A stretch of DNA of 11,022 nucleotides, from assembly GCA_023381535.1 (NCBI GenBank), contig JAMCSN010000230.1:1-11022 (forward strand). Direction: 5' to 3'. The notes under the pieces are model-generated. The model was not told the origin of the DNA. It saw only the letters and a list, made by a program, of their open reading frames with translations, and searched no databases. This DNA is from Bacteroidota bacterium (GTDB lineage: Bacteria > Bacteroidota > Ignavibacteria > Ignavibacteriales > Melioribacteraceae). This document shows, piece after piece, positions 1 to 5,561 of the stretch (within the stretch, counting starts at the first letter, position 1; each line of letters begins with the position of its first letter). A program made the translations under genes and the position numbers.

Positions 1-495
1 GCAATTGTAATTCTGATAGGTGTCTTTCTTCTTTTTATTTATTCTGGAATTTATAATGTAAGCGCTGTGGAACCGCACAACGGACTTACTTTGTGGATGA
101 TGAATACTGTGAAAGATAATTCTATTGAACATCAAGCGAAGGAAATCAAAGCGCCAAATCTTAACGATTCCAGTTTGGTGAAGTTGGGCTTTTCTCATTA
201 CCGCGAGATGTGCGTTGGATGCCACGGCGGTCCCGGGCAATCCCGCGACGAGATAGGACAGGGCCTTTACCCAATGGCGCCGACGCTTGCAAAGTCCGCT
301 AAAGAACTTTCTCCTTCAGAACTTTTCTGGATAACTAAAAACGGGATTAAGATGACGGGAATGCCTGCATTCGGACGAACGCACCCGGACGATAAAATTT
401 GGGCAATCGTTTCCTTCTTAGAACAACTTCCGGGTATGACAAAAGAGCAATACCAAGCGCTAGACAAAGCTACAAAAGATGAAAGCGACGAATGA
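1..495 (+). CDS. membrane-anchored c-type cytochrome (5' end outside window)
   Basis: The reading frame is already open at base 1, so the gene starts upstream of the window. The first ~19 visible residues are hydrophobic and end in YSGIYNVSA, which reads as an N-terminal membrane anchor that places the rest in the periplasm. A single haem-binding motif CVGCH lies at bases 211-225. A likely axial methionine lies in MTGMPAF near base 361, followed by the usual helix containing IWAIVSFLEQLP. The visible 164 residues fit a mono-haem class I cytochrome c that carries electrons to or from a membrane complex. The partner is not visible. It is separated from the downstream operon by a hairpin and a mobile element, so it probably belongs to an upstream transcription unit. 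A GTG at base 67 could be mistaken for a start, but it falls after the anchor. Confidence 0.9.
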   Translation, partial: AIVILIGVFLLFIYSGIYNVSAVEPHNGLTLWMMNTVKDNSIEHQAKEIKAPNLNDSSLVKLGFSHYREMCVGCHGGPGQSRDEIGQGLYPMAPTLAKSAKELSPSELFWITKNGIKMTGMPAFGRTHPDDKIWAIVSFLEQLPGMTKEQYQALDKATKDESDE

Positions 496-529
496 AAAAA
501 TCAACAGATTCATAATTTAATCGCTAATT

Positions 530-562
530 CCCCGACGCTTGCGTCGTGGGTTACAACTTTTT
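530..562 (+). terminator. hairpin after the cytochrome gene, possible terminator
   Basis: The arms cccCGACGC (530-538) and GCGTCGtggg (541-550) pair through a TT loop, with one bulged T at 547. A short T-run (acttttt) follows at 556-562. It sits 35 bases after the cytochrome stop codon. It could equally be a REP-like palindrome, because another GC-rich hairpin lies at 876-922. Confidence 0.45.
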
Positions 563-585
563 GCAAAAAGAATAACAACTAGATA

Positions 586-595
586 CCCCGCTGCC
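586..595. repeat. left copy of 10-bp target-site duplication
   Basis: The sequence ccccgctgcc lies immediately left of the mobile element and is repeated exactly at 876-885, immediately right of it. This is the expected footprint of transposon insertion. The right copy is also the first 10 bases of the palindrome at 876-922, so that palindrome was the target. Confidence 0.8.
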
Positions 596-671
596 CAATG
601 CTGTCAGGTTAAGGTTAATAGACTTTGGACTAATTCGCCGAGGTGAACCAATGAGAAAAGGTTTGTTTAGT

Positions 672-688
672 AACCCCACGCTTAAGAG
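672..688. repeat. left arm of internal 17-bp inverted repeat of the MITE
   Basis: The sequence aaccccacgcttaagag is matched exactly, in inverse orientation, at 802-818. The two arms enclose the central hairpin pair of the element. Confidence 0.9.
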
Positions 689-705
689 ACCGTGTTAAAA
701 TTGTA

Positions 706-725
706 GTGCGAAATTTATTTCGCAC
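706..725. repeat. central hairpin A of the MITE
   Basis: A perfect 9-bp stem (gtgcgaaat and atttcgcac) with a TT loop. Read together with its flank, it is the inverted relative of hairpin B at 760-777: 18 of 22 positions are identical, and the four differences form two compensating base-pair changes. Confidence 0.85.
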
Positions 726-759
726 ATGGAAACTGCTAAAATATTGCCAATTCATAACA

Positions 760-777
760 AGCGAGATAAATCTCGCT
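760..777. repeat. central hairpin B of the MITE
   Basis: A perfect 8-bp stem (agcgagat and atctcgct) with an AA loop, related to hairpin A in the opposite orientation. Confidence 0.85.
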
Positions 778-801
778 CTACGATTCGAATATTCACACAA
801 C

Positions 802-818
802 CTCTTAAGCGTGGGGTT
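802..818. repeat. right arm of internal 17-bp inverted repeat of the MITE
   Basis: An exact reverse complement of 672-688. A small additional palindrome (gggct-tt-agccc) follows at 839-850, before the right terminal repeat. Confidence 0.9.
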
Positions 819-875
819 TGAACAAGTAAAAGCGAATAGGGCTTTAGCCCAATAATTCTTAACCTGACAGCATTG

Positions 876-922
876 CCCCGCTGCCTGCCTCGCTTCGCTC
901 TCCGAAGCGGGTTGCGGCGGGG
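876..922. repeat. REP-like GC-rich palindrome interrupted by the MITE
   Basis: The inner stem is cgcttcg (891-897) with cgaagcg (903-909) around the loop ctctc. The outer stem pairs ccccgc (876-881) with the run ending gcgggg (917-922), with a few mismatches between. The composition is far more GC-rich than the surroundings, as is typical of dispersed extragenic palindromes. Its first 10 bases are duplicated at 586-595 on the other side of the MITE. Confidence 0.7.
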
Positions 923-941
923 AGATCCATTTTACCAGAAT

Positions 942-970
942 TTGCAAAAATCCCAACAAATTACTATAAT
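942..970 (+). promoter_or_regulatory. sigma70-type promoter of the sulfur operon
   Basis: A TTGCAA -35 box at 942-947 and a perfect TATAAT -10 box at 965-970 are separated by exactly 17 bases. Transcription would begin near 977, about 30 bases before the ATG at 1007. The promoter lies 20 bases downstream of the REP-like palindrome, so neither the palindrome nor the MITE disrupts it. Confidence 0.7.
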
Positions 971-988
971 TCAATTAGTCAATTGAAT
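969..988. promoter_or_regulatory. 8-4-8 palindrome, candidate ArsR-type operator
   Basis: The arms attcaatt (969-976) and aattgaat (981-988) are perfect inverted repeats around agtc. The palindrome overlaps the end of the -10 box and the expected transcription start, where a dimeric ArsR/SmtB-type repressor would block RNA polymerase. The first downstream gene encodes such a regulator, so autorepression is the simplest reading. Binding itself is inferred. Confidence 0.6.
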
Positions 989-1006
989 AATTTAGTAAAA
1001 GGCATT

Positions 1007-1666
1007 ATGACCGGACGAGAATTTAAGGACTTAACATTCCAGCAGTTTGCCAACATTGCAACCGCTTTTGCTAGTCCCAAACGACTTGAGTTGATCGACA
1101 TTCTTTCTCAAGGTGAAAGAGATGTTGATACGCTTTCCATCGAAACAAATATGAACTTTGCAAACACCTCACGTCATCTGCAAATATTAAAAAACTCGAA
1201 AATTGTAGTGAGCAGAAAAGAAGGTGTTAGAGTTGTTTATAGTTTGGCAAATGAGGAAGTAGTTAAATGCTGGAAAGGATTACAGATATTGGCAGAAAGA
1301 AGCGCATCTGAGATTAGAGAAACTGCCCGTCTCTTTTTCGAAGAGAGATCCGCTCTTGTTCCAATCTCATCAACTGAATTGTTGGACAAACTTAACAAAG
1401 ATGAAGTTACCTTAATTGATGTGAGGCCGGAAGAAGAATTTTTAAGCGGTCATCTTCCAGAGGCAATTTCGATTCCATTGAAAGAACTAAAAGAAAAATC
1501 AACTGACTTGCCCTCTGGCAAAGAGATCGTAGCTTATTGTCGTGGCCCATATTGCGTGCTCGCCGCCGAAGCCGCAAAACTTTTGACGAAGAAGGGATTC
1601 AATGTCGTTATCCTAAAGGAAGATGTAAATTCTTGGCGGGCTGAAGGGTTGCCAATTCAATCTTAA
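1007..1666 (+). CDS. ArsR-family regulator fused to a rhodanese domain
   Basis: 219 residues. Residues ~10-90 form an ArsR/SmtB winged helix (ASPKRLELIDILSQGE, then recognition helix NFANTSRHLQILKNS and wing KEGVRVVYSL). Residues ~122-217 form a rhodanese domain (LIDVRPEEEFLSGHLPEA) with active-site loop CRGPYC, catalytic Cys178 and a second Cys183. Such fusions are known as single-polypeptide sensors in which the rhodanese cysteine can carry a persulfide. The only other cysteine is Cys88 at the end of the winged helix; the CxC metal site of ArsR/SmtB is absent, which favours a sulfur signal over a metal one. ATG at 1007 is preferred because AAAAGG at 997-1002 is well spaced; an upstream in-frame TTG at 983 lies inside the palindromic operator. 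It is the first gene of the operon and probably its repressor. Confidence 0.9.
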   Translation: MTGREFKDLTFQQFANIATAFASPKRLELIDILSQGERDVDTLSIETNMNFANTSRHLQILKNSKIVVSRKEGVRVVYSLANEEVVKCWKGLQILAERSASEIRETARLFFEERSALVPISSTELLDKLNKDEVTLIDVRPEEEFLSGHLPEAISIPLKELKEKSTDLPSGKEIVAYCRGPYCVLAAEAAKLLTKKGFNVVILKEDVNSWRAEGLPIQS

Positions 1667-1684
1667 TTTATCCGTGAGTTTCTT

Positions 1685-1996
1685 ATGAACGATCTTAATA
1701 CAATCGATTGGACTTTGAATAAAATTTTTTCTGATCCCGTTTTGGTTAAAGTTATTTGTTCTATGTATGACAATTATTTAACAGTGAATGATATTGCAAA
1801 TCTACTTGACCTACACCATTCAATTGTTGAAGAGCATCTTAGTTCACTTTTCAAAATGAACCTTGTTAAGAAAACTCTACATAGTAATGGAGATTATTAC
1901 ACTATCATAAATCCCCAAATATGTGACTCGATATTGATGTTGAGAGATTCAATTTACATGGCAGCAATTAAAACATGTAATTCACAGAATAGTTAG
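1685..1996 (+). CDS. small winged-helix (ArsR-like) DNA-binding protein
   Basis: 103 residues, 18 bases after the ArsR-rhodanese gene and 14 before the flavoprotein gene, so co-transcribed. Residues ~12-75 look like an ArsR-type winged helix: SDPVLVKVICSMYDN, then a helix-turn-helix (LTVNDIANLLDLHHSIVEEHLSSL) and a wing (KKTLHSNGDYYTI). The C-terminal helix could mediate dimerisation. Cysteines at 25, 80 and 98 are candidates for thiol or metal sensing, but none forms a recognisable CxC site. Two ArsR-like proteins in series suggest either layered control or a heterodimer. The family assignment rests on helix pattern rather than a diagnostic motif. Confidence 0.7.
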   Translation: MNDLNTIDWTLNKIFSDPVLVKVICSMYDNYLTVNDIANLLDLHHSIVEEHLSSLFKMNLVKKTLHSNGDYYTIINPQICDSILMLRDSIYMAAIKTCNSQNS

Positions 1997-2010
1997 AAAG
2001 GAAATTCATT

Positions 2011-3252
2011 ATGAATAGAACTACCATCGTTATTCTCGGTGGCGGTGTTGGAGGGATTGTAACCGCCAATCATCTTGCTAAACTGATTCCCAGAGAAAAT
2101 GAAATAGTTTTGATCGAAAAAAATAAAGACCACTCGTTTGCCGCATCTTATTTGTGGCTGATGGTTAATAAAAGAACGCCACGGCAGGTCACTTCACCGT
2201 TGCGGGAACTTGTTGATAAGCGCGTTAATATTTTGTTTGAAGAAGTAAAACAAGTAGATGTTGAAAGCAAAACAATCTCAACCGGGAAATCCAAAATAAA
2301 TTTTAATTTCTTGGTTATTGCTCTTGGTGCCGAGCTGGATAAAACGCATTTTGATAAGCAACAATACGGCGTTCATAACTTTTTCACGTATGAAGGTGCT
2401 AGAAAACTTAATGATGAATTGCAAAACTTCGGTGGCGGGAATGTCTCGATTGTTATTTCATCGCTTCCATATAAGTGTCCCGGCGCACCTTATGAAGGCG
2501 CAATGTTGATCGCAGATTTCCTGAAGTGCCAAAAATTTCAAAACAAGGTAACAGTAAATCTTTATACTCCGGAACCTCAGCCGTTGCCTGTTGCTGGTCC
2601 CGAGCTTGGGAATTCCGTTAAAGAAATTATGATCTCAAAAGGGATCGGATTTCATCCTCAAAATAGGTTAACTACCGTTAATTACAGCGAGAGAAAAATT
2701 GAATTCGAATCCGGCAGTTCAGTTAAGTATGATTTGTTAGTTTTAATACCTTCCCATAAAGCACCTGAAGTGGTTATAAAATCCGGACTTGTTGATGAAT
2801 CCGGCTGGATACACGTAAACAAAGACACACTTGAAACAAAACATAATAATGTTTTTGCAATCGGTGATGTAACTTCAATTACAATACCCGGCAGATGGCA
2901 GCCCGATAAACCGATGAAACTTCCGAAAGCCGGGGTGTTTGCACATTCACAAGCTTTTACAATTTCAGAAATTATTGCTTCAAGAATTCTAAATAAAGAA
3001 TCGAAAGAAATCTTTTGCGGTGATGGATTCTGTATGCTTGAAGTAGGTGAAGATTTAGCCGGTTTTGCTTACGGAGACTTCTATGGCTCACCTCATCCTG
3101 ATGTTAAATTAAAGCGTCTTGGTAAGATTTGGCATTGGGGTAAAGTTTTGTTTGAAAAATGGTGGTTAGCTCCAATCGGATTTAGAAAAAACGTTCTTCA
3201 ATCATTACTGAAAGTTGGTTCCTCTGTACTTAAAATCCCGGTAAAACTCTAA
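2011..3252 (+). CDS. sulfide:quinone oxidoreductase-type FAD flavoprotein
   Basis: 413 residues, the usual size for SQR. The N-terminal dinucleotide fold is VILGGGVGGIVTANHLA (residues 7-23) with acidic E36 closing the FAD ribose site; a second FAD motif, NNVFAIGDVTSI, is at 279-290. KCPGAPYEGAML places Cys156 in the conserved CPxAPYE context, and GFCMLEVG places Cys341 near the second redox cysteine. No cysteine is present around residue 125, where many SQRs carry a third. The C-terminal WHWGKVLFEKWWLAP segment suits monotopic membrane attachment and quinone access. The reaction would be oxidation of sulfide to sulfane sulfur with reduction of quinone. AAAGGA precedes the ATG. A related flavoprotein (FCSD-like or NADH dehydrogenase-like) is the alternative, but the cysteine pair and the sulfur-related neighbours favour SQR. 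Confidence 0.82.
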   Translation: MNRTTIVILGGGVGGIVTANHLAKLIPRENEIVLIEKNKDHSFAASYLWLMVNKRTPRQVTSPLRELVDKRVNILFEEVKQVDVESKTISTGKSKINFNFLVIALGAELDKTHFDKQQYGVHNFFTYEGARKLNDELQNFGGGNVSIVISSLPYKCPGAPYEGAMLIADFLKCQKFQNKVTVNLYTPEPQPLPVAGPELGNSVKEIMISKGIGFHPQNRLTTVNYSERKIEFESGSSVKYDLLVLIPSHKAPEVVIKSGLVDESGWIHVNKDTLETKHNNVFAIGDVTSITIPGRWQPDKPMKLPKAGVFAHSQAFTISEIIASRILNKESKEIFCGDGFCMLEVGEDLAGFAYGDFYGSPHPDVKLKRLGKIWHWGKVLFEKWWLAPIGFRKNVLQSLLKVGSSVLKIPVKL

Positions 3253-3264
3253 GTAAGAACATCT

Positions 3265-3831
3265 ATGAAAATACGTGAAAGTGGAATGCCTGAAGAAAAT
3301 TATTGGGAATCCTTTTTCGATACTCAATATATTTTTTCGCAATTGCAGTTGGATAATAAAATTGATGATGTGGTAGAATTCGGTTCCGGCTATGGAACGT
3401 TCACGATTCCGGCTGCCAAAATTATTAAAGGCAGTCTTTATGCTCTCGATATCGACCCGGTTATGATACAGCGATTAAAAAATAGAGTTGTGAAAGAAAA
3501 TTTGTCGAATGTTGAGGTTCTCGAGCGCAACTTTGTGAATGAAGGAACTGGACTAAAAGACAGCTCGATAGATTATGCAATGCTTTTCAATATACTTCAC
3601 GCTGAAAATCCTCTTGCGCTTTTGAATGAAGCACACCGGATACTTAAACCCGGCAGTAAAGTTGGAGTTATTCACTGGATCCATTCTTCAATAACTCCGC
3701 GCGGACCTTCTTTGGATATCCGCCCAACTTCTCTTCAATGCACCGATTGGTTGTTAGAAGCAAAGTTTGGAATAATAAACAAAGAAATTTCTTTACCGCC
3801 ATATCATTACGGAATATTAGCAACTAAATAA
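3265..3831 (+). CDS. class I SAM-dependent methyltransferase, substrate unknown
   Basis: 188 residues with a Rossmann-type methyltransferase fold. Motif I is VVEFGSGYGTFTIPAA (36-51). ALDID (60-64) supplies the acidic residue that holds the SAM ribose. LERNF (86-90), DYAMLFNILH (103-112) and RILKPGSKVGVIHW (125-138) correspond to the later motifs. It lacks the cysteine set of arsenite methyltransferases (a single Cys159), so ArsM is unlikely. The N-terminal SGMPEENYWESFF and the C-terminal RPTSLQCTDWLLEAKFG look like substrate-side segments. It lies 12 bases after the SQR gene and 10 before the DsrE gene, so it is expressed with sulfur-handling proteins. Methylation of a thiol or persulfide would fit the context but is only an inference. 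Confidence 0.85.
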   Translation: MKIRESGMPEENYWESFFDTQYIFSQLQLDNKIDDVVEFGSGYGTFTIPAAKIIKGSLYALDIDPVMIQRLKNRVVKENLSNVEVLERNFVNEGTGLKDSSIDYAMLFNILHAENPLALLNEAHRILKPGSKVGVIHWIHSSITPRGPSLDIRPTSLQCTDWLLEAKFGIINKEISLPPYHYGILATK

Positions 3832-3841
3832 AAGGAGAAAA

Positions 3842-4195
3842 ATGAAATATCTTATCATCATAAACGAAGCGCCTTATGGAACGGAAAAAGCATACAATGC
3901 GCTTCGTCTTGCAATGCAAATTCAAAAAGACTTTCCTGAGAACGAAGTAAGAATATTTTTAATGGCAGATGCCGCTACTTGCGCTTTGCCGAATCAAAAT
4001 ACTCCAAACGGATACTACAACATAGAACGTATGTTAAAATCTGTTTTACTAAAAGGCGGACAAGTTAAAATTTGTGGAACTTGTGCAGATGCTCGTGGAA
4101 TTAAAAATCTTCCTTTGATTGAAGGAGCACAAATCAGTACTATGGCAGAATTAACTGCATGGACAATTGATTCAAATAAAGTAATAACATTCTAA
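3842..4195 (+). CDS. DsrE-family protein
   Basis: 117 residues, the full length of a single DsrE/DsrF-like (YchN-type) domain. The N-terminal strand MKYLIIINEAPYGTEKAYNALRLA and the central strand EVRIFLMADAA are typical. The segment VKICGTCADARGI (75-87) carries Cys78 and Cys81 in the position where DsrE-type sulfur carriers hold a reactive cysteine; Cys47 is a further thiol. Proteins of this fold bind or relay sulfane sulfur, so it could accept the sulfur produced by the SQR two genes upstream. A strong AGGAG lies before the ATG. It is cytoplasmic, with no signal peptide. The exact sulfur acceptor is unknown. Confidence 0.87.
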   Translation: MKYLIIINEAPYGTEKAYNALRLAMQIQKDFPENEVRIFLMADAATCALPNQNTPNGYYNIERMLKSVLLKGGQVKICGTCADARGIKNLPLIEGAQISTMAELTAWTIDSNKVITF

Positions 4196-4205
4196 AAGGA
4201 TAATT

Positions 4206-4649
4206 ATGTTACAAAAAATGATGGAGTTATTTATTTCGCCCACAAAAATGATTGATATGTTTACTTATCAAATAGTATCCGATCAACCAATTGAAATAAT
4301 TGCTAACAATGTTCAACAAGCATGCGATAATCACAAATTCGCCTTACTTAAAACCTATAACTACCATGAAATAGTTGAGAGCAAAGGTTTTCCTATAAAA
4401 AGGAAAGTTTTCATTTATGAAATTTGCCAAGCAAAAACTGCATCGCTAATGCTTACGGATTATCCGAATTTTTCAATCTTCATGCCTTGCAAGTTGGCAA
4501 TTTATGAACACAACGAAAAAACCATTATCTCTACGATGAATATGGAAATAATGCTTAAAGCAGTTAGTTTAAATCAAGAACTTTATAGCGAAGCAACAAG
4601 ATTATTCAACACTTTGAAGTCTGTGATGCAATCATTATCTGGCAAATAA
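4206..4649 (+). CDS. DUF302-family protein
   Basis: 147 residues. The central part matches the DUF302 pattern: IYEICQAKTASLMLTDYP (70-87) followed by FSIFMPCKLAIYEHNEKTIIS (from 89), with conserved-type Cys74 and Cys95 and the helical tail EIMLKAVSLNQ after them. DUF302 proteins are small and of undetermined function, and are common beside sulfur oxidation and metal genes. No signal peptide is evident. It starts 10 bases after the DsrE gene with AAAGGA before its ATG, and it ends the operon; a terminator follows at 4682. The two cysteines and the neighbours make a sulfur- or metal-binding role plausible, but nothing here proves it. Confidence 0.8.
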   Translation: MLQKMMELFISPTKMIDMFTYQIVSDQPIEIIANNVQQACDNHKFALLKTYNYHEIVESKGFPIKRKVFIYEICQAKTASLMLTDYPNFSIFMPCKLAIYEHNEKTIISTMNMEIMLKAVSLNQELYSEATRLFNTLKSVMQSLSGK

Positions 4650-4681
4650 AAAATTATACTCTAAAATGGCAATTATTTTTT

Positions 4682-4724
4682 AAGCATACTCAAAATTAAC
4701 TCATGAGTATGCTTTTATTTTTTC
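4682..4724 (+). terminator. intrinsic terminator of the sulfur operon
   Basis: A perfect 11-bp stem (aagcatactca at 4682-4692 and tgagtatgctt at 4704-4714) with an 11-base loop is followed by the T-rich tract ttttatttttt. It lies 32 bases after the DUF302 stop codon. An upstream T-run before the stem may add weak pairing. Confidence 0.88.
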
Positions 4725-4835
4725 TCCCTGTCTTAAAATTCTTAAAAATCATTTAAGATTCTTGACATCTCCAACTAATCGGGTTTGGTTTTGCGCAATT
4801 TTCAGATGAAAATCATGGCATTAGTTTTGTCCCTA

Positions 4836-4841
4836 TATAAT
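4836..4841 (+). promoter_or_regulatory. possible -10 box before the repeat-protein gene
   Basis: TATAAT lies 24 bases before the ATG at 4866, but no good -35 box is found 16-18 bases upstream. A TTGACA at 4762-4767 has no matching -10. A promoter is expected somewhere in 4725-4865 because a terminator precedes it. This exact placement is weak. Confidence 0.3.
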
Positions 4842-4865
4842 CAACAATTTAATACGGGCAAAATC

Positions 4866-5276
4866 ATGAAAAAGTTACTTGGTTTAATTATTGCGGCAAC
4901 CGTTTTATCAACCCCTTCACATATTTATTCACAATCCAAAGAAAATTGCTATGAAGAAAGAAATCCGTTTCTTGTGGAGAAAAGGCACGGTGCTGTTTTT
5001 ATATATTCATACAATGTAAAAATGCAGTCTGATAATCTTGTAGCAGAGACAAATCCTTTTCTGTTAGATAAACGACATCTTGCTGTTTTTATTGCAAGCA
5101 GTAACAGCGATGTTAACCTGATAAAGGCAAATCTTGAAGCAGAGAGAAATCCATTTCTAGTTGACAAACGGCACAGCGCAATTTTTATGATGAACAAAAG
5201 CATGACTAACGTTGCCGAAGGACTTCAAGAGGTAAAACCAAGAAATATTTTTTTAGAACAGAAACGTCATCAATAG
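4866..5276 (+). CDS. secreted protein with four NPFL..KRH repeats, function unknown
   Basis: 136 residues. MKKLLGLIIAATVLSTPSHI is a signal peptide, with cleavage likely near YSQ-S (residue 23-24). The mature part consists of four repeats: ERNPFLVEKRH (31-41), ETNPFLLDKRH (61-71), ERNPFLVDKRH (93-103) and a degenerate PRNIFLEQKRH (125-135) at the very C-terminus. The first three continue as xAVFI or xAIFM. The core motifs recur every 30-32 residues, with variable linkers between. There is one cysteine (28) and no membrane segment after the signal peptide. I do not recognise the family. The invariant Lys-Arg-His could bind a metal or an anionic ligand, or could mark dibasic cleavage sites. In-frame upstream starts (TTG 4785, ATG 4806) would bury the signal peptide and are rejected. 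It heads the copper-related gene group. Confidence 0.8.
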   Translation: MKKLLGLIIAATVLSTPSHIYSQSKENCYEERNPFLVEKRHGAVFIYSYNVKMQSDNLVAETNPFLLDKRHLAVFIASSNSDVNLIKANLEAERNPFLVDKRHSAIFMMNKSMTNVAEGLQEVKPRNIFLEQKRHQ

Positions 5277-5561
5277 TTGAATATGTTATTGATAAAATGA
5301 ATGTGGTTATCGAAATAACTGCAAACATTGATAGACATCGGTATGAAAATAAAAAGACAATTTGAAAAGAACTTACTCAACCTTGGAAGAAATAAATTAA
5401 AAAGATCTCGCCGGATATCCAAAAGCTTTTGTCTGACAGTTTGGTTGTGCGCGTTAATGGATATGATTACCGAATCGAGGAATAAAACGAGCGAACGAAA
5501 TAAAGAGAGATTTATCTTGGTCAAAAAATCATTTAATAATACAACTTCGGCAGGAAGAAGT
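5277..5561 (+). other. gap without a confident gene; possible decayed coding remnant
   Basis: The frame of the following DUF2231 gene stays open through here but reads as a basic, low-quality sequence with no domain. Two stretches in a different shared frame look more protein-like: 5267-5362 (ending HRYENKKTI) and 5396-5479 (KISPDIQKLLSDSLVV, ending YDYRIEE and a stop). They are separated by two stops, and a neighbouring frame bridges them with KRTYSTLEEIN. This would fit a small gene broken by two indels, but the evidence is only the look of the residues. No terminator is obvious. Confidence 0.25.
5552..5557 (+). promoter_or_regulatory. ribosome binding site that sets a GTG start
   Basis: AGGAAG lies 4 bases before GTG 5562. 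This, with the signal peptide that begins exactly there, selects GTG 5562 over upstream in-frame starts. Confidence 0.65.

Larger units (their letters stand above)
596..875. mobile_element. 280-bp MITE-like non-autonomous element, possibly IS4-type
   Basis: It is bounded by perfect 18-bp terminal inverted repeats: CAATGCTGTCAGGTTAAG at 596-613 and its reverse complement at 858-875, flanked by 10-bp direct repeats. A second perfect 17-bp inverted repeat lies inside (672-688 and 802-818), and two hairpins in opposite orientation lie in the centre, so the element can fold back on itself. It encodes no transposase; a 114-codon minus-strand reading frame across it looks like chance. The terminal sequence and the 10-bp duplication resemble IS4-family elements (from memory of that family's ends), so a related transposase elsewhere in the genome probably moved it. 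It lies just upstream of the sulfur operon promoter. Confidence 0.82.

Noticed and set aside
630..974. 114-codon reading frame on the minus strand across the MITE and REP-like palindrome
   Set aside because: It runs through inverted repeats and the operon promoter, has no domain and no ribosome binding site, and its residues simply translate the palindromes.
983..1006. TTG 983 as start of the ArsR-rhodanese gene
   Set aside because: It lies inside the operator palindrome without a ribosome binding site; ATG 1007 has AAAAGG at good spacing.
3265..3831. Methyltransferase as arsenite methyltransferase (ArsM) because of the nearby ArsR genes
   Set aside because: It is too short and has one cysteine, without the three or four that bind arsenite in ArsM; the other operon genes point to sulfur.
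4762..4767. TTGACA as -35 of the copper cluster promoter
   Set aside because: No -10-like hexamer lies 15-20 bases downstream.
4785..4865. 27-residue N-terminal extension of the repeat protein
   Set aside because: The signal peptide begins at ATG 4866, and an extension would place it internally.
4949..5203. 84-codon minus-strand frame opposite the repeat protein
   Set aside because: It is the complement of the NPFL..KRH repeats, so its apparent repeats are a mirror effect; no start signal.
5328..5561. 78-residue N-terminal extension of the DUF2231 protein
   Set aside because: It is a highly basic stretch before a clear signal peptide; GTG 5562 has its own AGGAAG site.
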